DNA from: Bacteroidia bacterium
GTDB taxonomy: Bacteria > Bacteroidota > Bacteroidia > Bacteroidales > Prolixibacteraceae
Direction of reading: 5' to 3'
NCBI GenBank assembly: GCA_025358395.1
Contig: JANYJT010000191.1
Location: 1 to 17,530, forward strand
Length of the DNA: 17,530 nucleotides
Shown here: in pieces, positions 6,829 through 13,590 of the stretch
How the letters are laid out: each line of letters starts with the position of its first letter
Numbering within the stretch: position 1 is the stretch's first letter
Translations under genes and position numbers: made by a program
Notes under the pieces: generated by a model
Told to the model about the DNA's origin: nothing
Databases searched by the model: none
What the model saw: only the letters and a program-made list of their open reading frames with translations

Positions 6829-6895
6829 TGAACTAAAGTGAACTAAAGTGACTAGAGTGAACTAAAGTGACTAGAGTGAGCTAAAGTGACTAAAG
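6829..6895 (-). repeat. Tandem array of seven 9-10-bp units (TGAACTAAAG type)
   Basis: Seven consecutive units on the plus strand: TGAACTAAAG twice, TGACTAGAG, TGAACTAAAG, TGACTAGAG, TGAGCTAAAG, TGACTAAAG. The 10-bp and 9-bp forms partly alternate. In the direction of yhbP the units read CTTTAGTTCA. The last CTTTAG ends 12 bp before the yhbP -7 box. The array joins the 77-bp repeat copy B at 6896 with no gap. Confidence 0.9.
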
Positions 6896-6972
6896 TACTT
6901 GCGCCACCATCTTGATTTGTTCGGAGTTCACAACTTTAAGTACTTTAAGTATTCTAAGTACTCCAAGTACTT
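6896..6972 (+). repeat. 77-bp dispersed repeat, copy B
   Basis: Same length and 68 of 77 identical positions when compared with the reverse complement of 3949-4025. It carries the same 9-bp tandem core (TACTTTAAG, TATTCTAAG, TACTCCAAG). It lies against the 3' end of the LVIVD lipoprotein gene (stop at 6974) and has no -7 box on its downstream side, unlike copy A. An open frame across it would read the same low-complexity FKYSKYSKY peptide; I regard that as chance. Confidence 0.85.
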
Positions 6973-6973
6973 C

Positions 6974-8263
6974 CTATTTCTTCACCAGGATGGAGCTAAT
7001 CTGCTTAATATTCTTCACATCCGAATAATCGTACTGATAAAACCCGTCACTTCCAATCATCAGCAAGGATTTGCCCAATGGGATCACATCGTAAGCCTGG
7101 ATGCCTGGAAATCTGGCGAGCTGGTGTTCAATAATCATAAGTGGATCGGAAGCATCGAAGACTTTCAAACCTGAGGTTCCGTCGCAGACAAATAGTATAT
7201 CTCCACTGATACCCAGTCCGTAAGGGTTGTCCATGTTGTACGACCGGAGCAGGGCAGGTTTAAGAATATTTGTGATATCCAAAACATCCAGGCGGTTGAT
7301 AAGGCTATTACACCTGTTTCCACCCCGGATCGTCACATATGCCCTGTTCCCCTGAACAACCACAGGATCGCATCCGGTAGCATGCCAGAAGTTTGAGACA
7401 AATGTAGGTTTGTTGATATCAGTAAGGTCGAAAATCAGCATCCCGGTAGTAGTTCCCAAAAACATGTACTTTCCATAAAGAAACATCGTTTCGATTCCCC
7501 AACCCTGGTTTGATTGAGAGGAGAGTCTGGGATCAGTTGGCACGCTAATGTCGAAATTGTAATATTTATAGGTATCAACAGCCAACAGTGAATTACCTGT
7601 CAGACCGAATCTGGCCATCGAACCGCCAACACCCGTACCGGAAGTACCCGAATTTGGCGAAGAGAAACCAGATGACGCTGCAAGATCGAGGGTGGTTTTG
7701 GCACCAAAATACATTGGGAAAATAGGATAACTAATCGTATTAATTTCTCTTCTAACTTTTTTGACTTCCCAGCTAATTACTACTCCTTTGGTATTGTCGA
7801 CCTGACCGACACGGTATTTCGTTTCATTGTAGGGAGGCACGGAATAGGGGAATACATCTTTAATGCGGCCGACTTCCCTGGCCTTGGTTGGATCAGTGAT
7901 ATCGAGGGCAACCAGATCGAGGTAGCTATCGGCATACATGATGTTGTTTTTGACTGCGATATCAACGTTTCCAGGAATGTTAATGAATCCGGTATATTGA
8001 GGAGAAGCGGGATTGGCATTGTTATAAATGTGGACTCCCTTCATATTTTCGTTGATGAAAATATAGTCGCCAATGGTGTAAATTTTTCCCGGACTGACCA
8101 GATCCTGCCGATTGACCATTTTCACGGATGCCCTCAAATCCGCTATGCTCATGTAAACCGGCTCTAACGAATAATACTGCTCAGTATAAATATCTTTGCA
8201 TCCTGCTAGCACAACACCAGTAAAAAAAAGTGTGATAAAAATATTTTTCATGATTCTTTTCAT
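6974..8263 (-). CDS. LVIVD-repeat beta-propeller lipoprotein
   Basis: 429 residues. The N-terminus is a lipoprotein signal peptide with lipobox VLAGC, giving lipidated C22 from the ATG at 8261-8263. I prefer this start to the in-frame ATG at 8290, which lies within the upstream gene, because it puts two basic residues before the hydrophobic core. Another ATG at 8251 would also work. The mature protein contains repeated LVIVD-type units (LVALDITDPTKAREVG, MLIFDLTDINKP, LDVLDITNILKPALL, LKVFDASDP), which form a propeller that probably sits on the outer membrane or surface. The substrate is unknown. It is the last gene of a tight unit, starting 7 bp after the barrel-like gene, downstream of the serpin. 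Confidence 0.85.
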   Translation of the reverse strand: MKRIMKNIFITLFFTGVVLAGCKDIYTEQYYSLEPVYMSIADLRASVKMVNRQDLVSPGKIYTIGDYIFINENMKGVHIYNNANPASPQYTGFINIPGNVDIAVKNNIMYADSYLDLVALDITDPTKAREVGRIKDVFPYSVPPYNETKYRVGQVDNTKGVVISWEVKKVRREINTISYPIFPMYFGAKTTLDLAASSGFSSPNSGTSGTGVGGSMARFGLTGNSLLAVDTYKYYNFDISVPTDPRLSSQSNQGWGIETMFLYGKYMFLGTTTGMLIFDLTDINKPTFVSNFWHATGCDPVVVQGNRAYVTIRGGNRCNSLINRLDVLDITNILKPALLRSYNMDNPYGLGISGDILFVCDGTSGLKVFDASDPLMIIEHQLARFPGIQAYDVIPLGKSLLMIGSDGFYQYDYSDVKNIKQISSILVKK

Positions 8264-8270
8264 GGTTATT

Positions 8271-9038
8271 TCATTTAAATAGCAATCCAATCTTGAGTGA
8301 CAATCGTCTGTAATCTATATCAATCCGGTAATCATCAGTTCTGCCGTAACTGTGTCTCATCCAACGATATCCTGCACTAAATGTCAGGGCACAATTCTCA
8401 CTGATTGGTGTTTGAATGCCTATTGCCGGATTGATGAGGAATCCGCCACGTGCGGAAACAGGATTATTATTATAGGTGGGCGCCGGTCCGGGCCAGATCA
8501 TCGGGCTTACGCGAATATCATCAATGGCATATATCGTCTGCGAATAAGATCCGCCCAATGCGATGGAATACCCCGCCTGCAGGGAAATAAATGGCAACGG
8601 ACGCTTGTTCTGGAAATAGTATCTGAAGTCGGCCACGACAGGGAGATAGGTTTCATTTGAAAGTTCAAGACCCACGCCGATCCCGGTGGAGAATCCTTTG
8701 GCAAAATACCAGCTGTTGGTATTGGTTAGGGTAAATGGTGCCTTGGTTGCATTGGAAGAGTTCCCGGCGAGGACCCCTATTTCAGTGAGGTTAAAATATC
8801 CCTTTCTGAAAGGAATGACTACCGGGGAAGGTCTGGTAATGCTATCGATCTCTTCATTTTTGAAGACCCAGATGTTGTTGTCTTTGGTCTTTAGTTTGAT
8901 CTGCTTACCAGGATCCTGAAGCACAATAATCCCTTTAATAACGCTGCCATTTTTCAGGTAGACCACATCTTTTTTTCCCCTTTGAGCGGATAGTGTCTGG
9001 CTGAACAATACAGCCAAAAGCAAAAAGAATATTTTCAT
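8271..9038 (-). CDS. Predicted outer-membrane barrel-like protein
   Basis: 255 residues with a Sec signal peptide (FFLLLAVLFSQTLSA, cleavage before QRGKK). Residues 20-70 form a small beta domain of the kind VVYLKNGSVIKGIIV ... NNIWVFKNEEIDSITR, often seen after the signal peptide in Bacteroidota envelope proteins. From about residue 78 to the end come alternating aromatic and hydrophobic strands with glycines, finishing with a strand ending LKIGLLFK. This suggests an eight-strand-like outer-membrane barrel. No specific function is recognised. It starts 2 bp after the serpin stop codon and ends 7 bp before the LVIVD gene, so the three are surely cotranscribed. Confidence 0.7.
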   Translation of the reverse strand: MKIFFLLLAVLFSQTLSAQRGKKDVVYLKNGSVIKGIIVLQDPGKQIKLKTKDNNIWVFKNEEIDSITRPSPVVIPFRKGYFNLTEIGVLAGNSSNATKAPFTLTNTNSWYFAKGFSTGIGVGLELSNETYLPVVADFRYYFQNKRPLPFISLQAGYSIALGGSYSQTIYAIDDIRVSPMIWPGPAPTYNNNPVSARGGFLINPAIGIQTPISENCALTFSAGYRWMRHSYGRTDDYRIDIDYRRLSLKIGLLFK

Positions 9039-9040
9039 AA

Positions 9041-10273
9041 TTAATTAGTTACAAGTGGATTTTCGACTTTCCCGGCAAAAAGAATGGCGCCGGTATCCTC
9101 TTCTGTGATAAAAAACAGGAAGGGTCGTATGGCGTAAAAAGCAGGAGGATCAACCGGCATGCTGGTAGCCCCAACACCAACCGACGTAACGGCCGCCGCT
9201 TCAGTACCAGATTCAGAGACATCGATGAATGTTTTGTGAATGACCTTTGTAATATAAAGCTGGTTTTGCGCATTGATGCCTGAAAAATCGGCTTTATTGG
9301 GATCAAAAGCAATGCTCATTCCCAGTGAGGAGAGAATGCCGTTGAGGGTGATATCCCACGAAAATTTCCATTTGGGGATCCAAACCGGAAGCTTTGTTTT
9401 GTTCTGAAGGGCCGCGTTCAATGTTGCCCATTTTTCTGAATTCAGGTTTGCCGCTAATTTATCAGGAGTAGTTCCCTCATCCGGAAGCAGCAGAATCATT
9501 TGAAATTTATCAGCGCCATAAGGCATCTTCAACGCTTTGAATCCAGGCTGTACAGAATAGCCAAAACTATTTTCCATTTTCATCATGGGTACCAAAACGA
9601 TATTTTGGTCAGTACAGATAAATTTCTCAGTTGCAGTTTTAGAAGTTTCAAATTGATATTTCCACTTGCCGTTGAAATAAATCGCATTGATCAGAAACAT
9701 GATCTCGTTGCTGGAAATGCTTGACAAAATGGTTGGGATCTTCCCGTTTGTCTTGTCGCTCACCCAATTATTGATGGTGGTTACCGCTGCCGGATTGAAA
9801 TCCAGTTTCGAAACCTGGGCGCTGTAATAGGTCTGATTGGACGTGATAAACGGATCGAGTACCGCAAAACCATTTTTGATCCAGATGGAATTGGCGATGT
9901 TCATCACCACATTGGGATCGGATTTTTGTAAGGCTGTAGCCAAATCAAGATTGATTTTATTGATCTCGTCTTTTGTTAATCCATCCAGACCAAGGGTTTT
10001 CTGAATGGCAGTCAGGGTCGTTCCTGAGGCACCGTTGAGGGTCATCGAAAGAGCAGTAGAGACACTTAGCGGGGAAATCATCCGGTTTTGAAGAGTTCCG
10101 TCAAGGCTCTTGCTGAGCAATGAAAAGCTAAAAGAATTGCTGGCACTGACCAATCGAAGGGACTTGTCGTTCATCACGATTTTTTCCCCTTCGGGCGAAG
10201 GTATTGTATCCTTTGTACAACCTACCGTAAAAAAGGCAATCAAAAGAACCAACACAGAGATTTTTTTATACAT
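9041..10273 (-). CDS. Serpin-family protease inhibitor, lipoprotein
   Basis: 410 residues. A lipoprotein signal (LLIAFFTVGC, lipidated C19) is followed by a complete serpin domain: NRMISPLSVSTALSMTLNGA, IANSIWIKNG, INNWVSDKTNGKIP, FLINAIYFNGKWKYQF, ALKMPYGADKFQMILLLPD and the C-terminal PFLFFITEEDTGAILFAGKVENP. The reactive-loop hinge reads ESGTEAAAVTS (from E354), with Gly at P15, Thr at P14 and small residues at P12-P10, so it should be inhibitory. Counting 17 residues gives P1-P1' as T370-S371, next to a methionine and proline. Small residues around P1 suggest elastase- or subtilisin-like targets. It is first in a unit with the barrel-like and LVIVD genes. The upstream region contains the 38-bp inverted repeat; no convincing promoter was found. 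Confidence 0.93.
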   Translation of the reverse strand: MYKKISVLVLLIAFFTVGCTKDTIPSPEGEKIVMNDKSLRLVSASNSFSFSLLSKSLDGTLQNRMISPLSVSTALSMTLNGASGTTLTAIQKTLGLDGLTKDEINKINLDLATALQKSDPNVVMNIANSIWIKNGFAVLDPFITSNQTYYSAQVSKLDFNPAAVTTINNWVSDKTNGKIPTILSSISSNEIMFLINAIYFNGKWKYQFETSKTATEKFICTDQNIVLVPMMKMENSFGYSVQPGFKALKMPYGADKFQMILLLPDEGTTPDKLAANLNSEKWATLNAALQNKTKLPVWIPKWKFSWDITLNGILSSLGMSIAFDPNKADFSGINAQNQLYITKVIHKTFIDVSESGTEAAAVTSVGVGATSMPVDPPAFYAIRPFLFFITEEDTGAILFAGKVENPLVTN

Positions 10274-10331
10274 ATTGCGTACTTGTTTGGTACTTATTAA
10301 AGATGTAAGAACAGATTCGTGAGTTGCAGAG

Positions 10332-10369
10332 AATAATGTGCTAATGTGCTAATATGCTAATGTGCTAAT
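10332..10369 (+). repeat. Left arm of a perfect 38-bp inverted repeat
   Basis: This arm is the exact reverse complement of 10464-10501 (38 of 38). It is built of 8-bp units of the type TGCTAATG, four in a row from 10339. The arm lies 58 bp upstream of the serpin start. No mismatch-free extension is possible on either side. Confidence 0.95.
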
Positions 10370-10463
10370 GAATGAACGAGATAATTTTCAAATTTGTTGC
10401 ATTGATTCAATTATTGACAAATATTCGTTAGTTGTTCAATTATTAAATCGGTCACTTTTCATA
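10370..10463. other. 94-bp A+T-rich spacer between inverted-repeat arms
   Basis: There is no open frame of note. Neither strand has an exact TAnnTTTG with a matching TTG. The closest candidates are AATATTTG on the minus strand and CAAATTTG on the plus strand. The segment could be the loop of a long hairpin, or an invertible segment carrying a weak promoter. Confidence 0.4.
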
Positions 10464-10501
10464 ATTAGCACATTAGCATATTAGCACATTAGCACATTAT
10501 T
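10464..10501 (-). repeat. Right arm of a perfect 38-bp inverted repeat
   Basis: Perfect reverse complement of 10332-10369. The stop codon (TAA, 10497-10499) of the following lipoprotein gene lies inside the arm, so in the direction of that gene the 8-bp array begins at the stop. A transcript would fold into a stem of up to 38 bp here, which could end transcription or protect the 3' end. Confidence 0.95.
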
Positions 10502-11015
10502 TTATTTTCATCATCCAATCAACAATCCCCGCACCATTCGGCGCCAGGTTCTCCTGAGACCAGTCGCCCGTCATTTTCAGAATCACGCGTTTATAGCGGT
10601 TGCCACTGGAGTCGTAGATATAGAATGCATAAATATGTTCTCCGGCATCGGCCATTGTATTTGTGGCCTTGGACATTGAACCGTTGGTACAACTGATGGC
10701 TTTTTCGCTATAAGACGCAAACTCATTGGAATTAATTTGAGTGATGACAGAGTCGCAGGCAGCCATATTTTTCTGCATGTCAGAAGCTTGGACATACCCC
10801 AGTGAATCCGGAAATACCCATTTCGCGCTCTTCTGAAATCTTTTGACCTGACCGGATTTGTCAAGCATCCATCCGTTGTGGTTGTAGCTCCAGGCATAAT
10901 TGATATACTCAGACTGGAAAATCAGGGTATCCTTATCCTCCGACCAGAAATCATTCGGCAGGAGACATCCTGATAAGATAGTCAGCAATATTAACCCGAG
11001 CAGAAGATTTTTCAT
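10497..11015 (-). CDS. Small hypothetical lipoprotein, probable ECF-sigma target
   Basis: 172 residues. The N-terminal signal peptide ends in lipobox ILSGC (lipidated C17). The mature part has several aromatic strands (YAWSYNHNGWMLD, HIYAFYIYDSSGNRYKRVILK) and two internal cysteines (in AACDS and ISCTN) that could form a disulfide. I do not recognise a named family. It ends within the inverted repeat at 10464-10501. It is separated by 119 bp from the anti-sigma gene upstream and has its own promoter-like signal (11040-11069), identical in design to the one in front of the other lipoprotein of this region. It is probably an envelope protein made under control of the neighbouring sigma factor. 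Confidence 0.75.
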   Translation of the reverse strand: MKNLLLGLILLTILSGCLLPNDFWSEDKDTLIFQSEYINYAWSYNHNGWMLDKSGQVKRFQKSAKWVFPDSLGYVQASDMQKNMAACDSVITQINSNEFASYSEKAISCTNGSMSKATNTMADAGEHIYAFYIYDSSGNRYKRVILKMTGDWSQENLAPNGAGIVDWMMKIK

Positions 11016-11039
11016 TGAACAGTTTTTTTGTTTTAATCA

Positions 11040-11069
11040 ATACGAAGTGATAGAAGTGAAACGCTACAA
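11040..11069 (-). promoter_or_regulatory. Bipartite ECF-type promoter candidate, copy 1
   Basis: The minus strand reads TTGTAGCGTTTCAC, then 11 bp, then CGTAT, 24 bp before the ATG at 11015. Exactly the same two parts at the same spacing occur at 13542-13571. Taken as TGTAGCG-N17-CGTAT, the spacing fits ECF sigma promoters. Confidence 0.5.
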
Positions 11070-11134
11070 ATTACAGATACAATTTTTATACCAATTTTTT
11101 TGATTTCAAGAAATAGTTTGCCCCAATTTTCCTG

Positions 11135-12376
11135 TCAGAAGGAAATTTTGAAGTTAATCCCGGAGGTAGTGTGGTTCAAGCTTCCAGGGGCCTGAACGGA
11201 AGTTGGAATTTTTGTATATGGTTCGAAATGGATAAACAATTTGTCCGTCAACTTTCTTTCAAACCCAACCATGAGATTGATTCGACCTCCGGGATCGAAT
11301 GTTTGGTTTGGAGTAACTGTATTTTGGGTTACAGATACCTGACTGACAACATCATATGTTTTTACGTCACTACCTCCGACTTTTAAAGTGATGGGGACAA
11401 GCAGGTTGGAATATTTCTTATCTTCATTCGCCTGGCTTAGATAGATCAGTGAAGACACTCCTGCTGAGAGGTACCATGAACTTGATTTGACTGAAAAAAA
11501 CTTCCAGATAATATTCAGGGGTATATCGAGATTAACCAGCGTTGACTTTGTTTCATCCTGAGGTGCTGATGTAGAAGAAACTATTCCCGCTATTTTTTGA
11601 TCCATATGCTGATTTTGAACCTGCAGTCCCGTTGACAACTGGAATTTGGATGACAAAGTGATATCGGCGCTGACACCTCCTGTATAATCCATTGAACCTG
11701 CTGACTGTGCAGAGTTTACTCCGGGAGAGAAATTGATTCCAAAACGAACCTTACGCCCCGGAACTGAGGCAATATGCTGATTCTCTTTATTTACCGTCAG
11801 TGTACGGAAAGTATCAGATTGTTTTCTTTTGATCGTATCTGAACTGTTTTTTACACTATCAGCATTATTTTTATTCTGCCGGAGCGAATTGCCGGCAGCA
11901 AAGAGGGAGATATTTTTAGCGGAGTCAGCCGCAACATCCGAATTCTTCTGATAACCGGTTGCTTTATTACCTACTTCCGCAATTGAATATTCCTTCTTAC
12001 CAGGATTGGTTTTCGACACAGTTCCTTTTGAATCTTCGGTATTGACAGAAGATTTAAGGGACGAAACCAATGGGACCGGCTTTTCTATGGATTTATTTTC
12101 GACGCCCGGAGTTTCCGTGACAATTGGGACTGGTTGATGTGCCACTGAATTTTGAATCTCTCTCTTTTCATAATGGATATAATGAATACCCAAAAATCCT
12201 ATCATAAGACATGCAGCGACACCGGAAGCTATCCGCAGGAAAAGCCTTCTTTTGCCTGCCGCTCTTTTGTGCACAAAACCCTCCCAGGAGCCCGGGATAT
12301 ATGCCTCTTCGTGATTTTCCAGAGACTGCTTTATCTGAGCAAATATTTCGCTTTCAGTAGTTTCTTTGTTCTTCAT
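11135..12376 (-). CDS. Anti-sigma-like membrane protein fused to an outer-membrane barrel domain
   Basis: 413 residues. Residues 1-46 are cytoplasmic in style (SEIFAQIKQSLENHEEAYIPGSWEGF), and residues 48-68 form one membrane segment (IASGVAACLMIGFLGIHYI). A long Ser/Lys/Asn-rich periplasmic linker runs to about residue 205. The C-terminal 200 residues look like an outer-membrane beta-barrel (VRFGINFSPGVNS, LQLSTGLQVQNQ-type strands, final SGINFKISF). This layout is common in Bacteroidota next to ECF sigma genes. The start ATG overlaps the sigma stop as ATGA (12373-12376), so translation is coupled. The likely role is to hold the sigma factor at the inner membrane and release it on an envelope signal. 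Whether one chain can span both membranes or is processed cannot be told from sequence. Confidence 0.75.
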   Translation of the reverse strand: MKNKETTESEIFAQIKQSLENHEEAYIPGSWEGFVHKRAAGKRRLFLRIASGVAACLMIGFLGIHYIHYEKREIQNSVAHQPVPIVTETPGVENKSIEKPVPLVSSLKSSVNTEDSKGTVSKTNPGKKEYSIAEVGNKATGYQKNSDVAADSAKNISLFAAGNSLRQNKNNADSVKNSSDTIKRKQSDTFRTLTVNKENQHIASVPGRKVRFGINFSPGVNSAQSAGSMDYTGGVSADITLSSKFQLSTGLQVQNQHMDQKIAGIVSSTSAPQDETKSTLVNLDIPLNIIWKFFSVKSSSWYLSAGVSSLIYLSQANEDKKYSNLLVPITLKVGGSDVKTYDVVSQVSVTQNTVTPNQTFDPGGRINLMVGFERKLTDKLFIHFEPYTKIPTSVQAPGSLNHTTSGINFKISF

Positions 12377-12924
12377 TCCTGTAAATATTTAACCGGAAAC
12401 AGCTCTCGCAGTTGTTTCTTGGCTCGTGTTAAATAGACTCTCGATGAACTGACCGGAATTCCAAGTTGTTCAGCGATCTCTTCATGACTGTATCCTTCAA
12501 TTTCGAAAAGGCAGAATACAGTTTTATGGTAATGCGGCAACAGATTCAGAATTTTAAGGATATCCTGAGTTGCCAGGAGGCTTATCGCATTGGGTGTTTC
12601 GTCCTGAACCGGATAATGTTCAGGTTCAACAAAAAGGTGATTCTTCTTATTTTTTCTTAAATGATCGATGGAGGTATTGATCACAATCCGACGCAACCAT
12701 CCCTGGAATGGTTTTGATGCATCATATTTCCCGATTTTGGAAAATACTTTGACAAAACTATCATCCACAACCTCAAGCGCATCGCGGCGCTGACGGTTAT
12801 AAATCAATGCAACACTTAAGGCATATCCAAAGAATTTCTTGTAAAGGAGTTCCTGAAATTTTTCTTTCTTTTTGATACATCCCTGCACAATGAATTCTAA
12901 GTTCTCCTCATTTTTTCTTTCCAA
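12373..12924 (-). CDS. ECF-type RNA polymerase sigma factor
   Basis: 183 residues with the two ECF regions. Sigma-2 is seen in YKKFFGYALSVALIYNR, then EVVDDSFVKVFSKIGKYD and FQGWLRRIVINTSIDHLRK. Sigma-4 is seen in ILNLLPHYHKTVFCLFEIEG, then YSHEEIAEQLGIPVSSSRVYLTRAKKQLRELF. The start is unusual: the only codon giving a full N-terminus is TTG at 12922-12924, with no ATG in frame upstream before a stop. It follows the lipoprotein gene by 40 bp and overlaps the anti-sigma gene by 4 bp, so lipoprotein, sigma and anti-sigma form one unit. It probably recognises the bipartite signals at 11040-11069 and 13542-13571, which would make it self-activating. The physiological signal is unknown. Confidence 0.9.
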   Translation of the reverse strand: MERKNEENLEFIVQGCIKKKEKFQELLYKKFFGYALSVALIYNRQRRDALEVVDDSFVKVFSKIGKYDASKPFQGWLRRIVINTSIDHLRKNKKNHLFVEPEHYPVQDETPNAISLLATQDILKILNLLPHYHKTVFCLFEIEGYSHEEIAEQLGIPVSSSRVYLTRAKKQLRELFPVKYLQE

Positions 12925-12964
12925 ATTGCAATTTAACTGATAAATGCGCTACGTAATAAATTTG

Positions 12965-13510
12965 TCAATTGACTGAAGCAATAATATCTGAATTGTCCGT
13001 ATTTGTTTTTTTCGAGGCATTACACAATAAAACGATCACATTCTGTCCGGATGTGACATCTCCCAACCATTCGGTCAGGTTAATGGAAAATGTCTGGGAA
13101 ATGCTATTCGTCGGTAACGACTGAGAAGAGGTAAGTGCCAGTGCAGCGCAAACTGACGTTCTTCGAAGATAGATAATGACGGTTTTTGGGGGGAGTGTTG
13201 TCAGACCGTTCCATATCAGTTCAAATTTACTATCCCCACAACCGACAGGATAAGTCGCTGTAATTTGAAGTGATTCCTTGTTCCTGGCAACTTTTGAGAT
13301 TTCGAATAATGCGGAATAATCAGATGAACGAAATTGATTTGCATCATTGGATGCCTGAATACTTTTGATGACTGTAAAATTTGCACTTGTGGCATTGGCA
13401 AAAGAATTTGTTGCATCCAATTTTGTGTTCAATTGTACCGTCTCTTTTGAACAGGACGAGCTGACCAGAAACAGTGTCAGAATTGCCATTAAATTGAAGA
13501 TATTTCTCAT
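12965..13510 (-). CDS. Small hypothetical lipoprotein, first gene of the sigma unit
   Basis: 181 residues. The signal peptide has lipobox VSSSC (lipidated C20). The mature protein is rich in Ser, Thr and Asn. Several beta strands around YPVGCGDSKFELIWNG, TVIIYLRRTSVC and NVIVLLCNASKK suggest a small beta-sandwich, with three cysteines in the mature part apart from the lipidated one. I recognise no named family. It lies 40 bp upstream of the sigma gene and is preceded by the bipartite promoter-like element at 13542-13571. The 80-bp gap to the epimerase gene suggests a separate transcript. It may be a sensor or an effector of the envelope response; this is inferred from context only. Confidence 0.75.
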   Translation of the reverse strand: MRNIFNLMAILTLFLVSSSCSKETVQLNTKLDATNSFANATSANFTVIKSIQASNDANQFRSSDYSALFEISKVARNKESLQITATYPVGCGDSKFELIWNGLTTLPPKTVIIYLRRTSVCAALALTSSQSLPTNSISQTFSINLTEWLGDVTSGQNVIVLLCNASKKTNTDNSDIIASVN

Positions 13511-13541
13511 TCTTCTTTAATAATATATGTTTTTGCAGACC

Positions 13542-13571
13542 ATACGTATTCAGATATGTGAAACGCTACAA
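13542..13571 (-). promoter_or_regulatory. Bipartite ECF-type promoter candidate, copy 2
   Basis: The minus strand reads TTGTAGCGTTTCAC, 11 bp, then CGTAT, 31 bp before the ATG at 13510. The same element is at 11040-11069. It can also be read as a standard Bacteroidota promoter, because TTG is followed after 20 bp by TACGTATG, one base off TAnnTTTG. Copy 1 fits that reading poorly, which favours the ECF explanation. Confidence 0.5.
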
Positions 13572-13590
13572 TCCGGGAAATATTTTATTG

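Noticed and set aside
6899..7174. Plus-strand open frame across repeat copy B
   Set aside because: It runs through the repeat and then antisense to the LVIVD gene; the start is the same repeat peptide as the false ileS extension.
8264..8290. Longer start of the LVIVD lipoprotein at 8290
   Set aside because: It would begin inside the upstream gene and put polar residues ahead of a normal lipoprotein signal peptide.
10425..10460. TTGACA-type promoter in the inverted-repeat spacer
   Set aside because: The sequence TTGACA is present, but no matching -10 lies at the right distance, and this is not the promoter type of the phylum.
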